From G965200765 sp965200765 (GTDB taxonomy: Bacteria > Pseudomonadota > Gammaproteobacteria > Arenicellales > JAJDZL01), in the NCBI GenBank assembly GCA_965200765.1, contig OZ241380.1:310001-374000 (forward strand): a stretch of 64,000 bases of DNA. The letters run 5' to 3'. The notes beneath the pieces are model-generated. The model had not been told where the DNA came from. It did no database searches and saw only the letters and a program-made list of their open reading frames with translations. Both the position numbers and the translations under genes were made by a program. The stretch's first letter is position 1. Each line of letters opens with the position of its first letter. This document shows, one piece after another, positions 53,417 through 62,093 of this stretch.

Positions 53417-54475
53417 ATGGCAAAACGAATTCAGCAAACAACAATTGGAGTCAAGTCGGTAATTCTTGCCATAGTCGTGCACGCATTGATCATCGCGGCA
53501 GTAGGTGTCAATATTCTGTTTCAAAGCGATTCGAACAATGAAGTGATTTCGCTGGAATCGGAACCCGCACCCATTACCGCGACCGCGGTTGAAGAAAAGG
53601 AACTGGATCGGGAAATTGCCTTGGTCCGCGAACAGAAAGAAATCAAGCGGAAAGAAGCGGAGCAGCGCAAGCGATTGCTTGAGGAAGCAAAGCTCGCTCA
53701 ACAGGAACTGGAGGCGAAGCGGGAAGAGGAGCAACAACGATTGGCGGCCATCACTGCGCAACGCGAAGATGAAGAACGCAAGGCCCAGCAACTGGAAGAA
53801 CAGCGAAAGCAGGCGGATTTGGAACAGCAACGTAAACAAGCGGAAATCAAGCGGCTAGAACAAGAGAAGCAAAAGCAACTGGATGAACTCGCCGCGCTAG
53901 AAGAACAGCGAAAACAGGCGGATTTGGAGCGGCAACGGAAAGAAGCAGAAATCAAGCGATTGGAAAAAGAAAAACGCGAGCGCGAAGAGGCGGAGCGTCA
54001 AAAACTGGCCGAGGAAAAACGCAAGAAGGAGGAAGCTGAAAAGAAAAGGCTAGCAGAGGAAGAGCGGCGCAAGCAGGAAGAAGTTGAGAAAAAGCGATTG
54101 GCGGAAGCACAGAAACTTCAAACGGAAGAGGAGGAACGCCGCCGCTTGGCCGAAGAAAAACTCAAGCAGCAGCAACTGCAGCAACGCGCCTCACGAGAAC
54201 TAGCGAAGTTTGAATCGCAAATTCGCAAGAAAGTCGAAGACAACTGGGTTCAAACTTCAGGTTCCAGAATTTTTACCGCTTCTGTACAGGTGGTAGTCAA
54301 TCGCCAAGGGACGGTACTGTCGGCTGATATAGCCCAATCGAGTGGCTCTACACAGTTTGACCGGTCGGTCATCCATGCAATTCAACGCGCCTCTCCGCTT
54401 CCAATTCCAAGTGATCCGGAACTCTTTGATCACATTCGAAAATTCAATTTTAAATTCACCACGCCATCCGCATAA
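53417..54475 (+). CDS. tolA: TolA
   Basis: 352 residues from ATG 53417: a transmembrane anchor (VILAIVVHALIIAAVGVNIL), a long Lys/Glu/Arg/Gln helical domain spanning the periplasm (about 60-260), and the C-terminal domain III (VQVVVNRQGTVLSADIAQSSGSTQFD) that contacts TolB and Pal. The helical region contains a recent 105-bp tandem duplication. A longer frame from 53345 overlaps tolR and is unlikely. Confidence 0.95.
   Translation: MAKRIQQTTIGVKSVILAIVVHALIIAAVGVNILFQSDSNNEVISLESEPAPITATAVEEKELDREIALVREQKEIKRKEAEQRKRLLEEAKLAQQELEAKREEEQQRLAAITAQREDEERKAQQLEEQRKQADLEQQRKQAEIKRLEQEKQKQLDELAALEEQRKQADLERQRKEAEIKRLEKEKREREEAERQKLAEEKRKKEEAEKKRLAEEERRKQEEVEKKRLAEAQKLQTEEEERRRLAEEKLKQQQLQQRASRELAKFESQIRKKVEDNWVQTSGSRIFTASVQVVVNRQGTVLSADIAQSSGSTQFDRSVIHAIQRASPLPIPSDPELFDHIRKFNFKFTTPSA
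53795..54004 (+). repeat. 105-bp tandem duplication within tolA
   Basis: Two consecutive 35-residue units begin EEQRKQADLEQQRKQAEIKR (53795) and EEQRKQADLERQRKEAEIKR (53900). They are nearly identical for the first 26 residues and diverge later. It lengthens the helical rod by about 5 nm if one unit is extra. Confidence 0.8.
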
Positions 54476-54477
54476 GC

Positions 54478-55791
54478 ATGATTCAACGTCTGCAAGACAT
54501 CGTTCGGTATTTTTTGTTTGTCTCCATGTGCATGGTTGCCGGCAATGCTCAGGCATTGATTACAATCGAAATTGACAAGGGAGTAAAAGCTGGCCTGCCG
54601 ATTGCGGTCGTGCCGTTTGCAAACGGCGATATTGTAGCTACTGATTTCATGGTGGACGAAGTCATACGAAACGACTTGCAAAGAACCGGGCGATTCAATC
54701 CGCTGTCTCCGTCTGACTTTATCAGCTCGCCGACGCAACAAGAGCAAGTTCTCTTCTCCGACTGGCGCTTGCTGAAATCTGATTATCTCGTGATCGGGGG
54801 ATTTGAGGAGATACAGCCAACTGTCTATAAATTTCGGGTGCAGTTGTTTGATGTACTGACGGAATCTCAAATTTTCGGAAGACGTTATACGATAGCTCCG
54901 GACCAATTGAGAGCTACCGCGCATCAGATTGCAAACTCGATTTTCAATGAGATTACCGGGGAGAAAAGTTCGTTTGATTCACAAATTGCCTATGTGTCGA
55001 CCGAGCAGAGTCAAGGCGGAAATGTCGAGCATGTACTTTACATATCTGACTATGACGGCTACAACCCACAATCAATTGTTCGTCAAAGTAGTCCAATCTT
55101 TTCTCCAACATGGTCACCGGATTCAACACAGATCGCATATTCAGTTCTGGAGCAAACCGGCTCCAGAATCTATATTCAAAACTTGGATTCGGGTGTCCGG
55201 ATTCCTGTTGTTGAAACTGATTTTCAAGCTAGCTCGCCAAGCTGGTCTCCCGATGGAGAGAAGCTGGCATTTACGATTCTGCAAGATGGCAACTCCGAAA
55301 TTTATGTTTCCGAGTTGGCTAACGGTAGTCTGGTGCGTGTTACAAACAACGAAGCAATTGACACTGAACCGAGTTGGTCACCAGACAGTGAGTCTTTGAT
55401 TTTTACTTCCAGTCGGGGTGGATCTACCCAAATCTATTCCGTTCCTGTCTATCGTGCTGCGACACCGCCGCGGCGCATCACGTTTGACGGAAGGTCGAAT
55501 GCCAGTGCGACTTACGATCCAAAAGGGGAAAATCTTCTTCTGATTTCCCAATTCGGTTCCGGTTACCAAGTATCCAGATACGAAATTGACAACAATTCAC
55601 TTGTGTCTCTTGTCCAAACATCATTCACTGAATCACCCAATTTCTCGCCAAATGGCGATATGGTGGTTTACATTGTTGAAGGAGTAGAAAGACGGTTGAT
55701 GACCATGTCCCCGGACGGTGAAGTGCGCATACCGATTCGTACGCCAACGGGACAGATCAAGCAGGTGAGTTGGGAGAAACGAACAGAGTAA
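54478..55791 (+). CDS. tolB: TolB beta-propeller protein
   Basis: Periplasmic protein linking TolA and Pal. 437 residues: a signal peptide (cleavage after AQA, about residue 24), an N-terminal domain, then a six-bladed propeller with PD40-type repeats (FSPTWSPDSTQIAYSV, SPSWSPDGEKLAFTI, EPSWSPDSESLIFTS). Starts 2 bp after tolA. Confidence 0.97.
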   Translation: MIQRLQDIVRYFLFVSMCMVAGNAQALITIEIDKGVKAGLPIAVVPFANGDIVATDFMVDEVIRNDLQRTGRFNPLSPSDFISSPTQQEQVLFSDWRLLKSDYLVIGGFEEIQPTVYKFRVQLFDVLTESQIFGRRYTIAPDQLRATAHQIANSIFNEITGEKSSFDSQIAYVSTEQSQGGNVEHVLYISDYDGYNPQSIVRQSSPIFSPTWSPDSTQIAYSVLEQTGSRIYIQNLDSGVRIPVVETDFQASSPSWSPDGEKLAFTILQDGNSEIYVSELANGSLVRVTNNEAIDTEPSWSPDSESLIFTSSRGGSTQIYSVPVYRAATPPRRITFDGRSNASATYDPKGENLLLISQFGSGYQVSRYEIDNNSLVSLVQTSFTESPNFSPNGDMVVYIVEGVERRLMTMSPDGEVRIPIRTPTGQIKQVSWEKRTE

Positions 55792-55825
55792 GGTTGAATT
55801 TACACCGAACAGGAGTTTAAAAATC

Positions 55826-56374
55826 GTGAACAAAATTTTTTCTGTTGCAATTGTTGCACTATTGATCGCATTACTTGCCGGATGTGCTAGCACACCTAGA
55901 GATCAGTACCTGGACACAAGCGAATCTTCGGATAGCGCTACGACGGGTACCACCTCCGGAATTTCTTCTGCTGATGCGGATTCTGGTACTGCACTGGACG
56001 GGACGACCTCCAGCACCGGTGACGGTCTGTCCAAAGAAGACTTGCTCAAGCAAACAGTTGTCTATTTCGAATTCGACAGTAGCAAACTGGATGATTTTGC
56101 AAAAGCGGTCGTTTCCGCACATGCCGAATATGTTGGCCAGCGACCCAACATTCAGCTTCGCCTGGTTGGACATACGGATGAACGTGGATCCAGAGAATAC
56201 AATCTGGCACTTGGTGACCGTCGCAGTGCATCGGTCAGTAAATGGTTTCAGGCATTGCAAGTGGATGATGCCCGCATTTCAACTGTGTCAATGGGTGAAG
56301 AACAACCTGCATCTATCGGACACGATGAGGAATCTTGGCAATTGAACCGACGTGTCGAGATTATTTATCAATAG
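55826..56374 (+). CDS. pal: Peptidoglycan-associated lipoprotein
   Basis: Outer-membrane lipoprotein with OmpA-like peptidoglycan-binding domain. Lipobox LLAGC (Cys20), a Ser/Thr/Asp-rich linker, then VVYFEFDSSKLDDFAKAVVS and LVGHTDERGSREYNLALGDRR with the diaminopimelate-binding Asp and Arg. GTG start with AGGAG 12 nt upstream. Confidence 0.97.
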   Translation: MNKIFSVAIVALLIALLAGCASTPRDQYLDTSESSDSATTGTTSGISSADADSGTALDGTTSSTGDGLSKEDLLKQTVVYFEFDSSKLDDFAKAVVSAHAEYVGQRPNIQLRLVGHTDERGSREYNLALGDRRSASVSKWFQALQVDDARISTVSMGEEQPASIGHDEESWQLNRRVEIIYQ

Positions 56375-56399
56375 CTTCATTGAATTCAAATTTGGTTGT

Positions 56400-57227
56400 A
56401 TGGTTATGTATGGTCGACTTTTTGTACTTCTTGTAGTTACCGGAATTACCGCACTGGTCGCCGGATGTTCTTCACCGGCTCCAAGATCGACGGCACAGCC
56501 GGCACCTGTCGTTGAAGCGCAAACCCCAACGGCGGTTTCACAAGCAGTTGTTGCACTTGAACAAATTGACAGGTTAACAACTGAAGTCCGGGTTTTGACG
56601 AATCAGGTAGAGATTCTGCAATTTGAACTTACGCGCGTTCAAAATCGACAAAAGCAAGTTTTCGACGATATAGACTATCGCTTGCGGGAGCTGGAACGCG
56701 GAAGAGCTGTTTCGCCTGGTACATCATCATCCACCCCGGTAGCGACGGCGCCAACTCCATCGGTGGAAATTCCAGGTGATGAATCTGATGATGTCATTGA
56801 AGTCAGTTCTGACCAGACGCAGGTCGCTACCCTGGACCCAACTGTTGTCAAGACCTTGTACGATGAAGGATTCAATGCGCTTCGGGGCGGCAAATATGAA
56901 GATGCCATCTCGAAGTTTCAGGAATTGGTATCGACCTATCCCGGTAGCGAACTGGTTGACGATTCAATCTACTGGATTGCTGAAGCGAACTATGTTACGC
57001 AGGAATACGACCAGGCACTAGACGCATTCGAGCGAGTGGTTACCGAGTATCCAAGCAGTCAGCGCGCACCTGAAGCCATGCTGAAAACGGGATATATTCA
57101 TTATACGCGTGAAAATTTCGAGGTTGCCAAAGAAGTTCTGGCGGAAGTCGTAGACAGATATCCAGCGAGTCGTTCAGCATTTTCAGCCAGACGCCGTTTG
57201 AATAAAATGGAAAGAGACGGCTTGTAG
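56400..57227 (+). CDS. cpoB: CpoB (YbgF), Tol-Pal accessory protein, lipoprotein variant
   Basis: Coordinates PBP1B with the Tol system. 275 residues: an N-terminal signal ending in a lipobox (LVAGC, followed by SS), a trimerising coiled coil (ALEQIDRLTTEVRVLTNQVE), a Pro/Thr/Ser linker, and three TPR units ending PASRSAFSARRRLN. E. coli CpoB has a cleavable signal without a lipid cysteine, so lipidation here is unusual. The frame opens at a TTG at 56352 inside pal; ATG 56400 fits best. It ends 7 bp from the convergent ABC operon. Confidence 0.9.
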   Translation: MVMYGRLFVLLVVTGITALVAGCSSPAPRSTAQPAPVVEAQTPTAVSQAVVALEQIDRLTTEVRVLTNQVEILQFELTRVQNRQKQVFDDIDYRLRELERGRAVSPGTSSSTPVATAPTPSVEIPGDESDDVIEVSSDQTQVATLDPTVVKTLYDEGFNALRGGKYEDAISKFQELVSTYPGSELVDDSIYWIAEANYVTQEYDQALDAFERVVTEYPSSQRAPEAMLKTGYIHYTRENFEVAKEVLAEVVDRYPASRSAFSARRRLNKMERDGL

Positions 57228-57234
57228 ATTCGCC

Positions 57235-57936
57235 TTAGATTCCCAGGTATTTCAGCTGCAGTGCTTCATCGGCGGCAAGTTCATCCGAGTTGCCGGTCCA
57301 GGCGATGTGTCCTTTTTCCACAATATAGTGGCGATCTCCAATTTGGAGCAGTGCATCCAGATTCTTGTCAATCAGCAAAATGGACTGATGATTGTCCTTC
57401 AATTCTGTGATGCTGTGCCAGATTTGTCTTCTTAGCAAAGGAGAGAGTCCTTCAGTTGCTTCATCCAGAAGCAGCAGGCGCGGGTTGGTCATCAGTGCTC
57501 GTCCTATGGAGAGCATTTGCTGTTCTCCTCCAGACAGTTTGTTGCCGCTTAGTGATATCCGTGGTTCCAAACCCGGAAACAATGCAAGCACCCGGTCCAC
57601 GGTCCATGGGTTGCTATAGCCATTATTGTTGCGGGCCGCAGCAATCAAGTTTTCCCGAACAGACAGATTGGTGAAAATATGTCTTCCTTCCGGGGCCAGT
57701 CCAATGCCGGCTTGAGCAATTTTGTATGGCGGCAGTCCAATCATTGATTGGTTGTTGAAAGTAATATCGCCGCGATGCGGTTTGATCATGCCGATGATGG
57801 AACGGATCGTTGTTGATTTGCCCATTCCGTTCCGACCCAGCAAAGTTACTACTTCACCTTCCCGGACAGTCAGCGACAAGCCGAAAAGCACCTGAGTGAT
57901 GCCGTAGTATGAATCAATAGAATCTATGTTTAGCAT
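57235..57936 (-). CDS. Branched-chain-amino-acid-type ABC transporter ATPase, LivF-like
   Basis: 233-residue ATPase of the HAAT importer family. Walker A LGRNGMGKSTT, Q-loop GLAPEGRHIF, signature LSGGEQQML, Walker B LLLLDEATEGLSP; the H-loop reads DKNLDALL (the usual His is replaced by Lys/Asn: LLIDKN instead of EQN/EHD), which also occurs in other LivF homologues. Last gene of a five-gene minus-strand operon. The substrate is decided by the binding protein, not here. Confidence 0.92.
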   Translation of the reverse strand: MLNIDSIDSYYGITQVLFGLSLTVREGEVVTLLGRNGMGKSTTIRSIIGMIKPHRGDITFNNQSMIGLPPYKIAQAGIGLAPEGRHIFTNLSVRENLIAAARNNNGYSNPWTVDRVLALFPGLEPRISLSGNKLSGGEQQMLSIGRALMTNPRLLLLDEATEGLSPLLRRQIWHSITELKDNHQSILLIDKNLDALLQIGDRHYIVEKGHIAWTGNSDELAADEALQLKYLGI

Positions 57937-57939
57937 GAC

Positions 57940-58689
57940 TCAGTCGTCTTTGCCCAAATAAGCCTCTCTCACAATGACATCGTTGCGTACATCTTCGGGA
58001 GTACCGCTCGCAATCAGTTTGCCATAGACCATCACTGAAATTTTGTCGGCCAACGTGAACACCGCATCCATATCATGTTCCACAAGCAATATGGTGTATT
58101 TTTCCTTTAATGTGTCAAGGAAGTGAACCATAGTGCCTGAATCGCTTCGTCCCATTCCGGCCAGCGGTTCATCCAGCACCAGCAGTTTCGGTTCCATCGC
58201 CAGCGCAACAGCAATTTCGAGTTGTCTTTGTTCTCCATGTGCCAATTCCCCTGCAATTGTATGACAATGATTGCCCAACCCGACTGAGTCCAGAACAGTC
58301 GCCGCTTGATCCTGGATTTCCAGCTCAGCGTTGAATGGTTGCCACATTCTGAAACTGTGGCCGAAATGTGCCAGAATGGCCATGGCGACGTTGTTCTGGC
58401 AAGTGAAATCCTTGAGAATCGAAGTAATCTGAAACGAGCGAGCCAGTCCAAGTAACGCGCGTGCCGGAGCTTTCATATGGGTAATTTGCTGATTGTCAAA
58501 TTCGATTTCACCACTGTCGCAAGGCAAGATCCCGGAAATTTGTGAAATCAGTGTTGTCTTGCCGGCACCGTTCGGTCCGATCAAGGCGTGAGTTTCACCT
58601 TTTTTGATAGACAAGGATACATTGTCGGTGGCAACCACCCCGCCAAATTTTTTGTCGAGATTGGTGATTTTGAGGATTGAGTCAACCAC
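57940..58689 (-). CDS. Branched-chain-amino-acid-type ABC transporter ATPase, LivG-like
   Basis: 250-residue ATPase. Walker A IGPNGAGKTTL, LAHGEQRQLEIA as signature (variant of LSGGQ), Walker B LLVLDEPLAGMG, H-loop VEHDMDAVF. The GTG at 58689 overlaps the upstream permease stop by 8 bp and begins VDSILKITNLDKKFGG; the frame is open to 58746 but the extra 19 residues are not native-looking. ARSFQITSILKDFTCQNNVA is the LivG-type variant region. Confidence 0.92.
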   Translation of the reverse strand: MVDSILKITNLDKKFGGVVATDNVSLSIKKGETHALIGPNGAGKTTLISQISGILPCDSGEIEFDNQQITHMKAPARALLGLARSFQITSILKDFTCQNNVAMAILAHFGHSFRMWQPFNAELEIQDQAATVLDSVGLGNHCHTIAGELAHGEQRQLEIAVALAMEPKLLVLDEPLAGMGRSDSGTMVHFLDTLKEKYTILLVEHDMDAVFTLADKISVMVYGKLIASGTPEDVRNDVIVREAYLGKDD

Positions 58690-59647
58690 GAGCTTGCTTT
58701 TTGAATTTGAACAGCCCGGCGATGCCGGTTGGTGAAAACAGCACAACCAGGATCAAAAACGGACCGAATATCAAATGCCAGTGCTCGGTAAGTCTGGACA
58801 AGAATTCTGACAGTAACCAGAATACCAGCGCACCGGTAATTGGTCCCAACAGTGTAGCCATTCCGCCAAGTACGACCATAAAGATCAACTCGCCTGAGCG
58901 AGTCCAGTGCATCACATCCGGACTGACAAACTTTTCTACATTCGCACTCAAGACACCGGCGATGGTACACATCACACCTGCAATAATGAAGCAAACCAGC
59001 TTGTAGCGAAATGTGGAAAAACCGATTACTTCCATGCGTTGCTCATTTGATTTTGTGCCCCGAACGACATGACCAAACCGGGAGTTGATTATCCGGTAAG
59101 TCAAATACAGGCAAGCGACCATAACTGCGAAAATCAGATAGTAGCGATGCATGGAATTATCCAGATTCATCAGACTAGTGCTGAAATCGCTTCTTTCGTA
59201 AATAATCAAACCATCATCGCTACCGTACTCTTCGATGCTGATTGCGAGAAAATAAACCATTTGGGACAATGCCATCGTAATCATAATGAAGTATACGCCG
59301 CGCGTTCGAATACTGATAAATCCAAAAATGAATGCGATCAACACTCCAATACCGATTGCCAATGGGAACTGCACATAGAAACTGTTGATGTCGTAGTAAG
59401 CGCAAATGCCAACCACATAAGCTCCAATACCCAAATAGACTGCATGCCCGAAACTGATCATGCCGCCAAAACCCAGAATCAAATTCAAACTGATTGCGGC
59501 GATTGCCCAAATCATCAATCGGGAAAAAAGATTGATGTAGTAGGGTTCATCGAAGATTACAACATAAAGCGGTATGAAAGCGCATAACCCAATGACTGCA
59601 ATACCTAGCCAGTGTGTGCCAGACTGGAACAGAAGGCGAAATGACAT
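58682..59647 (-). CDS. ABC transporter permease, LivM-like
   Basis: 321 residues with about nine hydrophobic segments. Family hallmarks: LNLILGFGGMISFGHAVYLGIGAYV, GFISIRTRGVYFIMITMALSQM, and the EAA-type loop RYKLVCFIIAGVMCTIAGVL followed by GSGELIFMVVLGGMATLLGP-like residues. It is 3 bp downstream of the LivH-like gene and overlaps livG. Confidence 0.92.
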   Translation of the reverse strand: MSFRLLFQSGTHWLGIAVIGLCAFIPLYVVIFDEPYYINLFSRLMIWAIAAISLNLILGFGGMISFGHAVYLGIGAYVVGICAYYDINSFYVQFPLAIGIGVLIAFIFGFISIRTRGVYFIMITMALSQMVYFLAISIEEYGSDDGLIIYERSDFSTSLMNLDNSMHRYYLIFAVMVACLYLTYRIINSRFGHVVRGTKSNEQRMEVIGFSTFRYKLVCFIIAGVMCTIAGVLSANVEKFVSPDVMHWTRSGELIFMVVLGGMATLLGPITGALVFWLLSEFLSRLTEHWHLIFGPFLILVVLFSPTGIAGLFKFKKQARG

Positions 59648-59650
59648 GGA

Positions 59651-60574
59651 CTAATTCGAGTGCGCCGGAAACAAGCCGCTCGGCTTGAAAAACAAGATGG
59701 CGGCCATAAAAATGTAAATCAACATGGAAGAGATTGCCGGTGCAGCGGCCTCGGCTGTGTTGATCGAAACAAAAAGAGCCAGAATGGTATCGAGGAATGA
59801 ACGTCCAAGCGTGTCAATGAGCCCGGTGATCAATGCAGCAATGAAGCTTCCCTTGACTGATCCGATTCCGCCGATGACAATAACAACAAATGCAACGATG
59901 ATAATTTGTTCACCCATGCCGGAATTTGCACCGAGTATCGGTGCCATGAGCACGCCGGCCAAGCCGGCTAGTGCTGCACCAATTCCGTAAACCAGCGTAA
60001 AGAGTAGCTTGATATTCACGCCAATGGCATTGGCCATGTCCCGGTCGGTTGCACCGGCGCGAATCAGCATCCCCAATTTGGTTTTGCTAACCAGACCCCA
60101 CAATCCCAATGCGACCGCAAGTCCGACAAAAATAATTGCCAATCGATAAACCGAGTAATCGATCCCCGGCAATACCGGGACTGTAAACGACAGGAACTCG
60201 GGAAACGGTACCGTCAAACCATCTAGCGGCCATACGATTTGAACCAGTTCATTGAAAAATAAAATCAAACCGAACGTTGCCAGTACTTGATCAAGATGAT
60301 GACGTTGGTACAGGGTGCGCAGAGTGGTTACTTCAGTCAGAATACCAATACCGGCGACCAAAGGAATGGCCAGTAGCAGGCCAATGATAAATGAACCGGT
60401 CCAAAGAATAATGGTCGCGCCGATAAACGCCCCGAGCATGTACATTGAACCATGTGCCAAATTGACCAAATCCATAATGCCGAATGTCAGGGTCAGTCCA
60501 GCTGCCAACAGAAACAGCAAAACGCCAAACTGAATGCCATTCAGGGTTTGTTCAATCAGAAGCAACGGATCCAT
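59651..60574 (-). CDS. ABC transporter permease, LivH-like
   Basis: 308 residues from ATG 60574 (MDPLLLIEQTLNGIQFGVLL). Hallmarks: LLAAGLTLTFGIMDLVNLAHGSMYMLGAF, IRAGATDRDMANAIGVN, and FVVIVIGGIGSVKGSFIAAL. A 13-residue longer start at 60613 overlaps the terminator stem-loop's 5' side and is unlikely. Confidence 0.93.
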   Translation of the reverse strand: MDPLLLIEQTLNGIQFGVLLFLLAAGLTLTFGIMDLVNLAHGSMYMLGAFIGATIILWTGSFIIGLLLAIPLVAGIGILTEVTTLRTLYQRHHLDQVLATFGLILFFNELVQIVWPLDGLTVPFPEFLSFTVPVLPGIDYSVYRLAIIFVGLAVALGLWGLVSKTKLGMLIRAGATDRDMANAIGVNIKLLFTLVYGIGAALAGLAGVLMAPILGANSGMGEQIIIVAFVVIVIGGIGSVKGSFIAALITGLIDTLGRSFLDTILALFVSINTAEAAAPAISSMLIYIFMAAILFFKPSGLFPAHSN

Positions 60575-60611
60575 TCTGGAAATCCGGATACAGAGGTTGC
60601 GAATCTGCAAC

Positions 60612-60648
60612 AAAAAAATCTGCAGACTGCATTCGAGCGGTCTGCAGA
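60612..60648 (-). terminator. Intrinsic terminator between binding-protein and permease genes
   Basis: On the minus strand: stem TCTGCAGAC / GTCTGCAGA (9 perfect pairs, extending to 12 with inner pairs, 6-nt loop), followed directly by TTTTTTT (60618-60612). It sits 74 bp after the binding-protein stop and 38 bp before the LivH-like ATG. Confidence 0.85.
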
Positions 60649-60721
60649 CAGATCATTTTTCAATACTGACGAATCAATTGTTCTTCAACAGACATTTACA
60701 GTCGAAAAACAAGAGGGTACA

Positions 60722-61903
60722 TCAACGCAATGGACATTCCGTATTGTAAACGTCCTGATGCATTTCAAGCACGACATCACGAACTGATGTTGTCCAAACT
60801 CCATCTTCATCCACTACAACTTCGCGACTGTAGAAATTCTGAATAGGAAAGTGGTTGGGTCCCATTTTAAAATCACCCCGAACGGAGTTGTATTGGACGT
60901 TGCTCCATGCTTCTCGCAAACCATCAGAATCGTCCATATTGCCTCCCACAGCCGCAACACCGCTTTGAATGAACATCACTGCATCGTAGCTCTGTGCTGC
61001 GTAAAAACTGGGGTACCGTCCGTATTTTTCCTTGAAACCGGATACAAATTTCTTGTTGGCAGGATTATCCAAATCCGGTGCCCAGAACTGCGTCATCACC
61101 GTACCCAGTACACCGTCCATGCCGGCGCTTTGGAATCGGGGCAGGCTGATTGAATCGATGGTGAATACCGTATACAGATCAATATTGTCGGACAATCCGG
61201 CCTGCTGATATTGTTTGATAAACGCTGGTCCGTGTTTGCCAGGGTAAAAGATAAATACAGCATCCGGATTGACTGCCTTGACATTTGACAACTCGGAAGC
61301 CCAGTCAATCTGGTCGGGCCACTTGGTCATGTCCTGTCCGACAATTTCCCCCTGGAATGTACGTTGCACGCCAGCAACCATGTTTTTGCCGGCAGCATAG
61401 TTCGGGGCGATGACATAGAGTTTCTTGATGCCTTTTTGATTTAGCACTTCACCCATTGCCATTGGAGTCTGGTCATTCTGCCAGGAAACATTGTAAAAGT
61501 TTTCGTGACAACCTTTACCTGCCAGTTGGGAGGGTCCGGCATTGGCACTGATCAAAAATTTACCGGCGTCAAGAACCGTATTCGCTGAAGCCAGCAACAC
61601 ATTTGACCAGATATAGCCAAAGACGACGTCTACTTTATCTTGCGCTATCAAACGCTCAGTGGCTTGCTTGCCCTTTTGCGGATTGAATTCGTCGTCCGCG
61701 TAGACGACTTCTACATCGACGGTGCCCATTTTGTTGTCTATGTGTTCCAAAGCGAGTTCTACGGCATCTCTCATGTCATTGCCGATCACCGCGGCCGGCG
61801 TACTCAGCGTGGTTACAAATCCTAATTTCACTGTCTGTGCGTAGGAACCGGGCGCGACAAACATCAAAGCCAGTGCAATTGCGGTAAGAAATCTATACTG
61901 CAT
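60722..61903 (-). CDS. ABC transporter substrate-binding protein (Leu/Ile/Val-binding fold)
   Basis: 393 residues: a signal peptide (MQYRFLTAIALALMFVAPGS, cleavage after SYA), then a type I periplasmic binding fold of the Peripla_BP_6 family (VKLGFVTTLSTPAAVIGNDMRDAVELA; KGKQATERLI; KKLYVIAPNYAAGKNM). The start ATG at 61903 has AGGTGG 8 nt upstream. Two Cys (CHENF and TECPL) are present. Ligand unknown: relatives bind amino acids, amides, or aromatic acids. It is divergent from acnX genes across a region with a palindromic operator. Confidence 0.9.
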   Translation of the reverse strand: MQYRFLTAIALALMFVAPGSYAQTVKLGFVTTLSTPAAVIGNDMRDAVELALEHIDNKMGTVDVEVVYADDEFNPQKGKQATERLIAQDKVDVVFGYIWSNVLLASANTVLDAGKFLISANAGPSQLAGKGCHENFYNVSWQNDQTPMAMGEVLNQKGIKKLYVIAPNYAAGKNMVAGVQRTFQGEIVGQDMTKWPDQIDWASELSNVKAVNPDAVFIFYPGKHGPAFIKQYQQAGLSDNIDLYTVFTIDSISLPRFQSAGMDGVLGTVMTQFWAPDLDNPANKKFVSGFKEKYGRYPSFYAAQSYDAVMFIQSGVAAVGGNMDDSDGLREAWSNVQYNSVRGDFKMGPNHFPIQNFYSREVVVDEDGVWTTSVRDVVLEMHQDVYNTECPLR

Positions 61904-61978
61904 GTTGATATCCACCTATTTTCTAATGTTGGTTACAGTTATGCGGGGCAACATCATTGCCGCGCACAACAAAATTTC

Positions 61979-62005
61979 CGGTTACAGAGCGTCAACTTGT
62001 AACCG
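61979..62005. promoter_or_regulatory. Palindromic operator in the ABC/acnX divergent region
   Basis: A perfect inverted repeat, CGGTTACA (61979-61986), 11 bp, TGTAACCG (61998-62005), half-site centres 19 bp apart. A third half-site, GGTTACA, lies at 61931-61937. The palindrome ends 6 bp before a TTGAAT at 62012-62017 that, with TAAAAT at 62037-62042 (19-bp spacer), is a plausible acnX promoter. Confidence 0.6.
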
Positions 62006-62093
62006 ATATACTTGAATCTTTATATTGTAGTTTGAATAAAATCCAAACGGAGTGTAAATCATCGGGACACCATGTTAGACGACTACCGGTATC

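Noticed and set aside
57235..61903. Urea importer (UrtABCDE)
   Set aside because: The five-gene layout is similar, but the binding protein and ATPases lack the longer Urt-specific features that I would expect, and no urease or urea carboxylase is nearby. A generic amino-acid-type importer is the safer call.
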